From assembly GCF_022479115.1 (NCBI RefSeq), contig NZ_CP092497.1, positions 3,534,001 to 3,598,000 on the forward strand: 64,000 nucleotides of DNA, written 5' to 3'. Within the stretch, counting starts at the first letter, position 1, and every line of letters starts with the position of its first letter. The translations under genes were made by a program, and so were the position numbers. The notes beneath the pieces were generated by a model. That model did no database searches and was not told the origin of the DNA. It saw nothing but the letters and a program-made list of their open reading frames with translations. This DNA comes from Amycolatopsis sp. EV170708-02-1 (GTDB taxonomy: Bacteria; Actinomycetota; Actinomycetes; Mycobacteriales; Pseudonocardiaceae). Below, piece by piece: positions 27,753 to 34,765 of the stretch.

Positions 27753-28585
27753 GCGGCCGCGCGGGGGAGACCCGCCTGCTCCTCACGGGCTGGAGCCTGC
27801 ACCTGCCGGGGATCGAGGGGTTCGACGGCGCGCCGCCGGAGAAGGCCGCCACCGTCCTCGGCCGGAAAGGCCTGCTGTACAAGGAACCCTCGACCCGTCT
27901 GGCGTTGTGCGCGGTCCATCGCGCGCTCGGCTGGGAGCCGGGGCAGCGGGCCACCGGGTCGATCGAGACCGGCACGGCGGTGGTCGCGTGCAGCAACCTC
28001 GGCAACGTCGAGACGGTCGCGAAGGTGACGCGCGCGGTCGAAGCGGAAGGCGGCCGGGCGGTGAGCGTGCTCGACGCGCCCAACGTCTCGCCGAACGTCG
28101 TGGCCAGCACGGTCGCGCTGTGGTTCGGTTTCGGCGGCCCGAATCTGATGCTGTGTTCCGGCAGCACGGCGGGGCACGCGGGACTGCGGATGGCGAGCCT
28201 GCTGCTGCGCTCCGGCCGCGCCACGCGGGTGGTGCTCGTCGGGGCCGAGCCCGACGACGAGATCGCCTCGATCCTGCACGACGGACCGCTGCGCGCGGGG
28301 AGCGCGTGCGCGATCCTCGAACCCTGGCGCGAAAACGCCGGGCGCGTTGTCGTCGACGTCGGTCCTGGAAAGCCCATGCCCCGGTGCACGGTCGGCCCCG
28401 GCGGCTTCGACGTCAAGGAACGGTGGGGCGACTTCTACGGCGCGCACGGGGTCGTGGAGCTCGCGCTCGCCGCCCACCTCGCCGTCACGGAAGGCGAAGG
28501 CCGCGTGGGCATCGGCCCGCGGCGTCCGGACGGCGGGCCGTCGGTCACCGTCACCGAGCACAGCGACGAGATGGGGTTCCGGTGA
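27749..28585 (+). CDS. Chain-length factor 2 (short, degenerate KS)
   Basis: Only 278 residues, about 100 shorter than normal KS folds. The N-terminal half (GTAVVACSNLGN, PNVSPNVVASTVALWFG, LVLVGAEPDDE-type segments) and a C-terminal GDFYGAHGVVELALAAHLAV, equivalent to the KS region after the second histidine, are kept. The part between, including the HGTGT loop, is missing. At the nucleophile elbow LCSGSTAGHAG appears to have glycine in the cysteine position. ATG 27749 overlaps the KS2 stop. It probably pairs with KS2. The deletion is internal and in frame, so it reads as a stable protein, not a broken gene. Confidence 0.8.
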   Translation: MSGRAGETRLLLTGWSLHLPGIEGFDGAPPEKAATVLGRKGLLYKEPSTRLALCAVHRALGWEPGQRATGSIETGTAVVACSNLGNVETVAKVTRAVEAEGGRAVSVLDAPNVSPNVVASTVALWFGFGGPNLMLCSGSTAGHAGLRMASLLLRSGRATRVVLVGAEPDDEIASILHDGPLRAGSACAILEPWRENAGRVVVDVGPGKPMPRCTVGPGGFDVKERWGDFYGAHGVVELALAAHLAVTEGEGRVGIGPRRPDGGPSVTVTEHSDEMGFR

Positions 28586-29379
28586 ACGGTTCGGCGGTGA
28601 AGGCGCACACGATCGCGCCCGGCAGGCCCGGTGCGCCGCTGGTGCTGTTCGCGCACGGGATGGAAGGCCACTGGAAGAGCTGGACGCCGCTGGCCGCGCA
28701 CCTCGATCAGGGCTACCGGATCGTTTCGCTGGAGCTGCCGTGGAAGGCGGGCAACGACTTCCGCTGGCGCAACCGCTCCTTCGGCAAATGGCTCGGCGAC
28801 GGGCTGGACATGGTCGGCGCGACCCCGGACGTCCTCGTGGCGCATTCGTTCGGCGCCAACGCCGCGCTGGAGCTGATGTGCGCGCTCGACCCGCGCGTCG
28901 GTTCGTCGGTGGCGTTGTTCTGTCCCTTCTACCGCCTGCCCCGCTACGAGGTGACCTGGCGGATGTTCGAACGCTCGCGCGAGACGTTCACCGCGCACGT
29001 CGGTGAGGGTGTCCGCGCCCGGCTCGGCAAACGAGCGGCCTCGCTGGACCCCGAGGTCGTCGACGGCATGGTCAAGATCGCGCTGAACCGCGCCGGCCCG
29101 CTCGGCTTCGCGGCGGTGTTCGACCGCTACGCCGCGAGCGCCGATCTCCAGCTCGGCAACGTCGAGATCCCGACGAAGGTGCTGGTCGGTGGCCTGGACC
29201 CGACGCTGCCGGCCGAGTCCGCGCGCGTCCTCGCCGACGGTATGCCGGGCGCGACGCTGCACACGCTCGACCGCGGTGACCACTTCTTCCACGTCCGCTA
29301 CGCCCGGTACGCCGCGGCCGAGGTGACCGGCCTCGTCGAAGACGTCCGGACCCTTCCGAAGGTAGGTGAACTCCGATGA
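28582..29379 (+). CDS. Alpha/beta hydrolase (type II thioesterase-like)
   Basis: A 265-residue hydrolase starting at GTG 28582, overlapping the upstream stop. LVLFAHGMEGHWKSWTPLA is the oxyanion motif, AHSFGANAALEL has nucleophile Ser89, and GDHFFHVRYA the catalytic histidine; the acid is probably in VGGLDPTLP. No signal peptide is seen. In the PKS operon it may release product or clear wrongly charged ACP. Its stop overlaps the start of the double-hotdog thioesterase, so the pathway carries two possible releasing enzymes. Confidence 0.8.
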   Translation: MNGSAVKAHTIAPGRPGAPLVLFAHGMEGHWKSWTPLAAHLDQGYRIVSLELPWKAGNDFRWRNRSFGKWLGDGLDMVGATPDVLVAHSFGANAALELMCALDPRVGSSVALFCPFYRLPRYEVTWRMFERSRETFTAHVGEGVRARLGKRAASLDPEVVDGMVKIALNRAGPLGFAAVFDRYAASADLQLGNVEIPTKVLVGGLDPTLPAESARVLADGMPGATLHTLDRGDHFFHVRYARYAAAEVTGLVEDVRTLPKVGELR

Positions 29380-30296
29380 CCGCAGTCCTGCGGCCAAGCC
29401 GGACCGTCACGCACGGCCGCCCCGCGTTCGAGGGCGCCAACATCCGCACCTGGATCGGTTTCAAGCACTTCATGTACCTGGTCGAGCAGGGTGTCCTGCA
29501 GTGGCTGCGCGACCAGGGCACGAGCGCGCGCGACCTGTTCCTCGAGCACGGTCTCGGCGCGGAGATCGTGGACTGTTCGGTGCAGCTGCCCGCGGTGCTG
29601 GAACTCGACGACGAGGTCGAGGTCGAGGTCACGCCCGGCCGCGGCGACAAGCTGAACGTCCAGCTCTCGGTGGTCCGCGAGGGTGAGAAGGTCACCGTGC
29701 TGCGCGGCAAGGTCACCGTCGCGCTGGTCCGTGAGCGGGCGGCCGACGCCAGGGCCGCGGCCCCCGAAGCCTTGGCGCACCTGGAGGTCCCGGCGCTGGA
29801 GTCCGCCGCCGCGCGGATCGCGATCCCGGACGGGGAGACCGCCGAGTCGGTGCTGACCGCGTCACCGGGCGCGTTCCTGTGGTCGTGGCGGGCACCGTAC
29901 TTCTACTGCCACTACTCCGACCGCGTCCAGCACTCGGGCTTCGTCCGGACGCTGGAGGAGGTCGTCGACCGGTATCTCGCCGACCGCGGCATCTCCGTCG
30001 GCCGCATGCTGTCCGAACGCGCCTGGATCCCGGTCGTCTCCCGCGCCCGCGTGCGGCTGCTGGAGGACGCGCGGATGGAGGAGACGGTGCACACCGTCTT
30101 CACCGTCACCGACATCCTGCGCGGGGTCATGTTCGACGGCCGCATGGACTGCTATGTCCAACGTGGACAGGAACTCGTCCCGGTCGCCACCGCCCAGATC
30201 CTGCACGGCTACGCCATCGCGGCCGGGCCGGGCGCGGGCGGCATGGCCGAGCTGGACGAGGGTGTCGTGCACGCGCTGATCGGGGACCGGACGTGA
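29376..30296 (+). CDS. Double-hotdog acyl-ACP thioesterase-like protein
   Basis: The 306-residue protein looks like two tandem hotdog domains. The N-terminal one is residues about 10-130, with NIRTWIGFKHFMYLVEQGVL as its long helix. The C-terminal one is about 160-300, with YSDRVQHSGFVRTLEEVVDRYL, which fits the 4HBT pattern of an acid-base pair at the start of the central helix. Double-hotdog proteins of this sort are acyl-ACP/CoA thioesterases. It overlaps its neighbours by four bases on both sides. Likely to hydrolyse the finished polyene from the ACP. A hydratase role is less likely because no MaoC motif is present. Confidence 0.7.
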   Translation: MTAVLRPSRTVTHGRPAFEGANIRTWIGFKHFMYLVEQGVLQWLRDQGTSARDLFLEHGLGAEIVDCSVQLPAVLELDDEVEVEVTPGRGDKLNVQLSVVREGEKVTVLRGKVTVALVRERAADARAAAPEALAHLEVPALESAAARIAIPDGETAESVLTASPGAFLWSWRAPYFYCHYSDRVQHSGFVRTLEEVVDRYLADRGISVGRMLSERAWIPVVSRARVRLLEDARMEETVHTVFTVTDILRGVMFDGRMDCYVQRGQELVPVATAQILHGYAIAAGPGAGGMAELDEGVVHALIGDRT

Positions 30297-30925
30297 GCCG
30301 GCCCGCCAAGCTGTACTTCTCGCTGCGCAGCCCGTACAGCTGGCTCGCGATCAACAAGCTGCGCGACGAGGTGCCCGGCGCCCTCGAACAGCTGGAGTGC
30401 TACCCGTACTGGGATCCGGACACGGTGACCGGCGCCGGCCTCGACGAACGCGGCGGCGAGTTCCACTACGTGCAGATGAGCCGCGCGAAGCATCTGTACA
30501 TGCTGATGGACACCAAACGGATCGCCGAGGGGCAGGGCCGGAAGATGGCCTGGCCGATCGACATCGAGCCGTGGTGGGAGCTGCCGCATCTGGCCTGGCT
30601 GCGTGCGCGCCGCGAGGGCGTCGAGTGGCCGTTCTACGACGCGCTGAACGAGGCGCGCTGGGGCCGTGGCGAAAACATCTGCGAGCCCGACATCGTGCGC
30701 GCTGCGGCGGAGCAGGCCGGGCTCGACCCGGAGCTGGCCGTCGGCGCGGTCGACGACCCGGAGATCCGCGCCGAGGGCGTCGACTGTCTCTACCAGGCCT
30801 ATCTCGACGACATCTTCGGCATCCCTTACTTCAAATGGGGCCGCCACCGCTACTGGGGATTCGACCGGCTGGACGGCTTCCTCGGGGTCTGGCGGCCGAC
30901 GGTGCGAGAGGAGCGTGCGGCATGA
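30293..30925 (+). CDS. DsbA-fold isomerase (2-hydroxychromene-2-carboxylate isomerase-like)
   Basis: The 210-residue protein begins LYFSLRSPYSWLAINKL, the signature of the HCCA isomerase/kappa-GST branch of the DsbA fold; no CxxC redox motif is present. The second half has IPYFKWGRHRYWGFDRLDGF, close to the family's cis-Pro and C-terminal pattern. Known members isomerise double bonds using a thiol cofactor; in actinobacteria mycothiol could replace glutathione. In a polyene operon E/Z isomerisation is a fitting role, though not shown. GTG 30293 overlaps the thioesterase stop. The 40-residue ORF overlaps its end. Confidence 0.75.
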   Translation: MSRPAKLYFSLRSPYSWLAINKLRDEVPGALEQLECYPYWDPDTVTGAGLDERGGEFHYVQMSRAKHLYMLMDTKRIAEGQGRKMAWPIDIEPWWELPHLAWLRARREGVEWPFYDALNEARWGRGENICEPDIVRAAAEQAGLDPELAVGAVDDPEIRAEGVDCLYQAYLDDIFGIPYFKWGRHRYWGFDRLDGFLGVWRPTVREERAA

Positions 30926-31044
30926 GCGAGGAGCAGGAGGCCACGGTCACGGAGCTGCCCACCGATCAGTGGTACGGCGTGCCCGCGGAATTGCTGGACG
31001 AGGGCGCCGCCTACGACTGGGACAGCCCGGGCGGCTGCGGATGA
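30922..31044 (+). CDS. 40-residue translationally coupled small protein, unknown
   Basis: ATG 30922 overlaps the isomerase stop and its TGA overlaps the aldolase start, so it is locked into the operon on both sides. The protein is acidic (11 Asp/Glu, no Lys, Arg or His), has WYGVPAELLDEG in the middle and ends YDWDSPGGCG, with one cysteine at the penultimate position. There is no signal peptide, membrane segment or known domain. A dummy coupling ORF is possible, but the skewed composition and defined end suggest a real product, perhaps a small subunit or a peptide substrate. I do not recognise it. Confidence 0.6.
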   Translation: MSEEQEATVTELPTDQWYGVPAELLDEGAAYDWDSPGGCG

Positions 31045-31769
31045 GGACCGTCGAAGAGGAACGGCTCTACCGCAAACAACGGCTGGCGGCGACCATGCGG
31101 CTGTTCGCGGTGCGCGGTTTCGACGAGGGCGCGGGCGGCCACGTGACCGCTCGCGACCCCGGCGACCCGGACCGGTTCTGGATCAACCCGTTCGGTGTCC
31201 ACTTCGGACACGTGCGGGTCAGCGATCTGCTGCTGGTCGACGGGCGGGGTGAGATCGTCGAGGGCGACGGGAGGATCAACCCGGCCGGGTTCGTCATCCA
31301 TTCCCACGTCCACGCCGCGCGGCCCGACGTCGTCGCGGTCGCGCACGCGCATTCCACCTATGGGCGCGCGTGGGCGGCGCTCGGCCGCAAACTCGACCCG
31401 ATCACCCAGGACGCGTGCGCCTTCTACGAAGACCACGAGGTCTTCGACGAATTCGGCGGCGTGGTGCTGGATTCCGACGAGGGCAAGCGGATCGCGGTCC
31501 GGCTCGGCACCGGCAAGGCGGTGATCCTGCGCAACCACGGGCTGCTCACGGTCGGCGGCACGGTGCAGGAGGCGGCCTGGTGGTTCACCAACATGGACAG
31601 CTCGTGCCACGTGCAACTGCTCGCGGAGGCGGCCGGGAACCCGGTGCGGATCGAGCCCGAGGTCGCGCGGCACACCGCGTCGACCATCGGGACACCGGGG
31701 ATGGGACGGCTCAATTTCCGGCCGTTGTACGCCGATCTCGTGCGGCGCCAACCGGATTTGCTCGACTGA
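31041..31769 (+). CDS. Class II aldolase/adducin family protein
   Basis: A 242-residue zinc aldolase-fold protein. GAGGHVTARDP, HSHVHAARPDVVAVAHAHSTYG (metal histidines at about 102 and 104) and ILRNHGLLTVGGT (third ligand region) are the standard motifs of L-fuculose-phosphate aldolase/adducin enzymes. Non-sugar members act as aldolases or decarboxylases on small keto acids. ATG 31041 overlaps the 40-residue ORF, and the ligase-P450 gene follows after 20 bp. Its role in a PKS pathway is unclear; retro-aldol trimming or starter formation are options. Confidence 0.85.
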   Translation: MRTVEEERLYRKQRLAATMRLFAVRGFDEGAGGHVTARDPGDPDRFWINPFGVHFGHVRVSDLLLVDGRGEIVEGDGRINPAGFVIHSHVHAARPDVVAVAHAHSTYGRAWAALGRKLDPITQDACAFYEDHEVFDEFGGVVLDSDEGKRIAVRLGTGKAVILRNHGLLTVGGTVQEAAWWFTNMDSSCHVQLLAEAAGNPVRIEPEVARHTASTIGTPGMGRLNFRPLYADLVRRQPDLLD

Positions 31770-31789
31770 ATGTCACTGAGGGGAAGGTC

Positions 31790-34660
31790 ATGCCGGCTCT
31801 ACTGAACGACTACATCGCCGAGGGCGGTACCGGGACCGCGATCGCCGACGAGGCGGGCGCGGTCGGCTGGCGCCTGCTGGGGGAGCGGGTGAACCGCTGG
31901 ATCGCCCTGCTGCGGGATCGCGGGCTCGGCGAGGGAGACCGGCTGGCCTGTGTGCTCGGCAATCGCCGGGAGACCTTCGAGGTCCTCTTGGCATGTCTGC
32001 ATTCCGGGGTCACGGTGGTGCCGATCAACTGGCACCTCACCGATCCCGAGATCGCCTACATAATCTCGGATTCCGGCAGCAAGGCCCTGGTCGTCGAGCC
32101 CGCGTACGCGGAAACGGCGGGGCGCGCGGTGGCCCGGTCCACCGGCGAATGCACGACGCTGCTGGTCACCGGATCCGCGGCCGAGTCCGGGTTCGAAGCG
32201 GTGGAACCGTTGCTGGCCCTGATGTCCTCGGCCGAGCCGGAAGGACAGACCTGCGGTGCCACGATGTTGTACACGTCGGGGACCACCGGGGCGCCGAAAG
32301 GCGTGGTGAACGGCCTGTTCGTGGTCGGCGCGCCGTTCTCCAGGGTGGCGAAGCTGACGCGGTACGCGCACGTCGTCCTCGACGTCCCGTCGCGTGAACG
32401 GTGCCTGCTCGACGGGCCCTGGTACCACTCGTCCCAGCTGTTCTTCTCGCTGCTCGGGCTCCTGCTGGGCTCGACACTGGTGATCCGCCGGTCCTTCGAC
32501 CCCGAGTCCACTTTGGACATCATCGACCGGGAGCGGATCACCGCCGCGCATCTGGTGCCGACCCAGTTCATCCGCCTGCTGCGGCTGCCCGCCGAGGTCC
32601 GTGAGCGGTTCTCGGGGGCGAGTCTCGGCCGCGTGTGGCACGGCGGCGGTCCGTGCTCGCCGGACGTCAAACGCCGGATGATCGACTGGTGGGGCCCGGT
32701 GCTGACGGAGTACTACGGCGCCACCGAGGGCGGCGCCGTCACGCTCACCGGCTCGCGGGACTGGCTCGCGCATCCGGGCAGTGTCGGCAAGGCCGTGCCG
32801 CCGAACGAGATCGTGATCCTCGGCGAGGAGGGCACTCCGCAACCGGCGGGAGCCACCGGGCAGGTGTTCGTCCGGCGGGTCAAAGGCCAGAGCTTCTCGT
32901 ACCACAACGCCCCCGAGAAGACGCGGTCCGCGCATCTGGAGCCCGGCACCTTCACCTTCGGCGACGTCGGCCATCTCGACGAGGACGGTTTCCTCTATCT
33001 CACCGGGCGCGCGCAGGACATGATCGTCTCCGGCGGGGTCAACGTCTACCCGGCCGAGATCGAGGCCGTGCTGATCAACCATCCCGCCGTCCAGGACGTC
33101 GCGGTCATCGGCGTCCCCGACGACGAGTTCGGCGAGCGTGTCGCGGCCGTCGTGGAGGTCGCCGGCGACGCCCCCGAGGACTTGTTCGCCGTGCTGGACC
33201 CGTTCTGCCGCAAGTCGTTGGCGGGGTTCAAGACACCGAGGTCGTACCACGTCATCCCGCGGCTGCCCCGCGAGGCGACCGGCAAGCTCCGCAAGGACGT
33301 GCTGCGCAAGAGCTTCGCGGCGATCGGGATCGAGCGGCCCGACATCGCGCATCCCTCGACCTTCGCCGACGGCGTGCCGCACGCGGAGTTCGCCCGCCGC
33401 CGGGAGACCGAACCGGTGGCGTGGACCCCGGAACCGTTGCTGACCAGGCACTCCAGCGCCGGCAGGACCACTCAGCGCGGTTCCGGCTATTGGGCGGTGA
33501 CGCGGTACGACGACGTCTACTCGGTGTCGCGGCGGCCGGAAGAGTTCTCGTCGGCGGCCAAGGGCGCCTTCCTGCCCGACCCGCGCACCCCGGGCGATCT
33601 CAAGCAGACCCGGCAGCTGCTGGTCAGCATGGACGGCCCCGAGCACGTCCGGATCCGCCGTCTGGTGGCGACGGTGTTCACCCCCAAGTCGGTCCGCGGG
33701 CTGAGCGACAGCATCGCCGCGCACGCCCGGCGCCTGGTGGAGAAGGTCACCGGCGGTGAGGAGTTCGACGCCGTCGCCGACTTCGCCGCCGAGCTGCCGC
33801 TTCTGGTCCTCTGCGACCTGCTCGGGTTCCCGCCGGAAGACCGGCACCTGCTCTATCGCTGGAGCAACGCGCTGGTCGGCTTCGACGACCCGGAGTTCGG
33901 CGGCGGCGATGTCGAGGCCTACCGCCGGACGTTCGCGGAGGCGTTCGCCTACGCGATGAAACTCGGCCTGACCCGGCGCGAAACCCCGACCGACGACCTG
34001 ATCAGCCGCCTGGTCAACGCGGAGGTCGACGGGAAACGCCTGTCGGACCGGGAGTTCTGCAGCTTCTGGCTGCTGCTGGTGGTCGCGGGCAACGAGACCA
34101 CCCGTCACCTGATCTCCGGTTCGCTGGAGGCACTGGTGAACAACCCGGCCGAACGCGAGCGGCTGGTGTCCGGCGAGGTGCCGGTGGCCACCGCGGTCGA
34201 CGAGCTGATCCGCTGGGTCACGCCGATCATGCAGTTCCGCCGCACCGCCGTGCGGGACACGGAGATCGCCGGGCAGCCGGTCGCCGAGGGCGACAAGGTC
34301 GTCGTCTACTACACCTCGGCCAACCGCGATCCGGCCGTGTTCACCGACCCGGACCGCCTCGACCTCGGCCGCGACCCCAACCCGCACCTGTCCTTCGGCA
34401 TCGGCCCGCATTTCTGCCTCGGCGCGCATCTGGCCAGGCTGGAGATGGCGACGCTGCTGACCGAACTGCTGCCGCATCTGTCCAGCCTGCGCCTGACCGG
34501 TCCGGTGACCCGGCTCGAGTCGAATTTCGTCAACGGCGCCAAGTCCATGCCTGCCCGCTTCGTGTCCGTGGGTGAACCCGCGTCCGCGATCGACGTCGGC
34601 AGGGCGCGACCTGGTCTTTCAGATCGCGCAGGTGATGAAGGCGCCCTGCCACCGCGATAG
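31790..34660 (+). CDS. Acyl-CoA ligase-cytochrome P450 fusion protein
   Basis: One open frame of 956 residues. Residues 1 to about 510 are an ANL-family ligase: YTSGTTGAPKGVV (P-loop), EYYGATEGG, LYLTGRAQDMIVSGGVNVYP and the catalytic Lys499 in ATGKLRKDVL. Residues about 515-927 are a P450: FADGVPHAEFARR start, AGNETTRHL in helix I, ELIRW (ExxR) and FGIGPHFCLG with axial Cys876; it looks closest to CYP125/142-type acyl or sterol-chain hydroxylases. No stop or good internal start divides them (only a GTG near 33297 with poor spacing). The last 29 or so residues and the stop codon come from repeat copy B. ATG 31790 follows GGGGAAGG. Confidence 0.85.
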   Translation: MPALLNDYIAEGGTGTAIADEAGAVGWRLLGERVNRWIALLRDRGLGEGDRLACVLGNRRETFEVLLACLHSGVTVVPINWHLTDPEIAYIISDSGSKALVVEPAYAETAGRAVARSTGECTTLLVTGSAAESGFEAVEPLLALMSSAEPEGQTCGATMLYTSGTTGAPKGVVNGLFVVGAPFSRVAKLTRYAHVVLDVPSRERCLLDGPWYHSSQLFFSLLGLLLGSTLVIRRSFDPESTLDIIDRERITAAHLVPTQFIRLLRLPAEVRERFSGASLGRVWHGGGPCSPDVKRRMIDWWGPVLTEYYGATEGGAVTLTGSRDWLAHPGSVGKAVPPNEIVILGEEGTPQPAGATGQVFVRRVKGQSFSYHNAPEKTRSAHLEPGTFTFGDVGHLDEDGFLYLTGRAQDMIVSGGVNVYPAEIEAVLINHPAVQDVAVIGVPDDEFGERVAAVVEVAGDAPEDLFAVLDPFCRKSLAGFKTPRSYHVIPRLPREATGKLRKDVLRKSFAAIGIERPDIAHPSTFADGVPHAEFARRRETEPVAWTPEPLLTRHSSAGRTTQRGSGYWAVTRYDDVYSVSRRPEEFSSAAKGAFLPDPRTPGDLKQTRQLLVSMDGPEHVRIRRLVATVFTPKSVRGLSDSIAAHARRLVEKVTGGEEFDAVADFAAELPLLVLCDLLGFPPEDRHLLYRWSNALVGFDDPEFGGGDVEAYRRTFAEAFAYAMKLGLTRRETPTDDLISRLVNAEVDGKRLSDREFCSFWLLLVVAGNETTRHLISGSLEALVNNPAERERLVSGEVPVATAVDELIRWVTPIMQFRRTAVRDTEIAGQPVAEGDKVVVYYTSANRDPAVFTDPDRLDLGRDPNPHLSFGIGPHFCLGAHLARLEMATLLTELLPHLSSLRLTGPVTRLESNFVNGAKSMPARFVSVGEPASAIDVGRARPGLSDRAGDEGALPPR

Positions 34661-34735
34661 CGGGGCCTTCGGCCGGGCGGGTTCACGTGCATGGTCACTT
34701 TTCGGACAGAACCTCAGCTCCGCCAACCGGTCCTT
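34571..34735. repeat. Structured intergenic repeat, copy B
   Basis: Second copy of the element at 18605, in the same orientation. Block 1 is 34571-34608, the variable 31-bp centre 34609-34639, block 2 34640-34687, then the tail to about 34735. The centre keeps a hairpin with a different stem (ACCTG/CAGGT here, CTCG/CGAG in copy A). The single difference in block 2 (GATT to GATA) creates the TAG that ends the ligase-P450 frame. It fills the gap up to the aryl-acid ligase gene. Confidence 0.85.
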
Positions 34736-34765
34736 CGGATGAGTCCACGAGAAAGGGAGGCCGTC

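Noticed and set aside
30922..31044. 40-residue ORF as a RiPP precursor
   Set aside because: No radical SAM, YcaO, lanthipeptide synthetase or peptidase gene is nearby, so only its existence and coupling are claimed.
31799..34477. Minus-strand open frame of 892 codons opposite the ligase-P450 gene
   Set aside because: Fully antisense to a gene with intact catalytic motifs, and without a recognisable domain itself.
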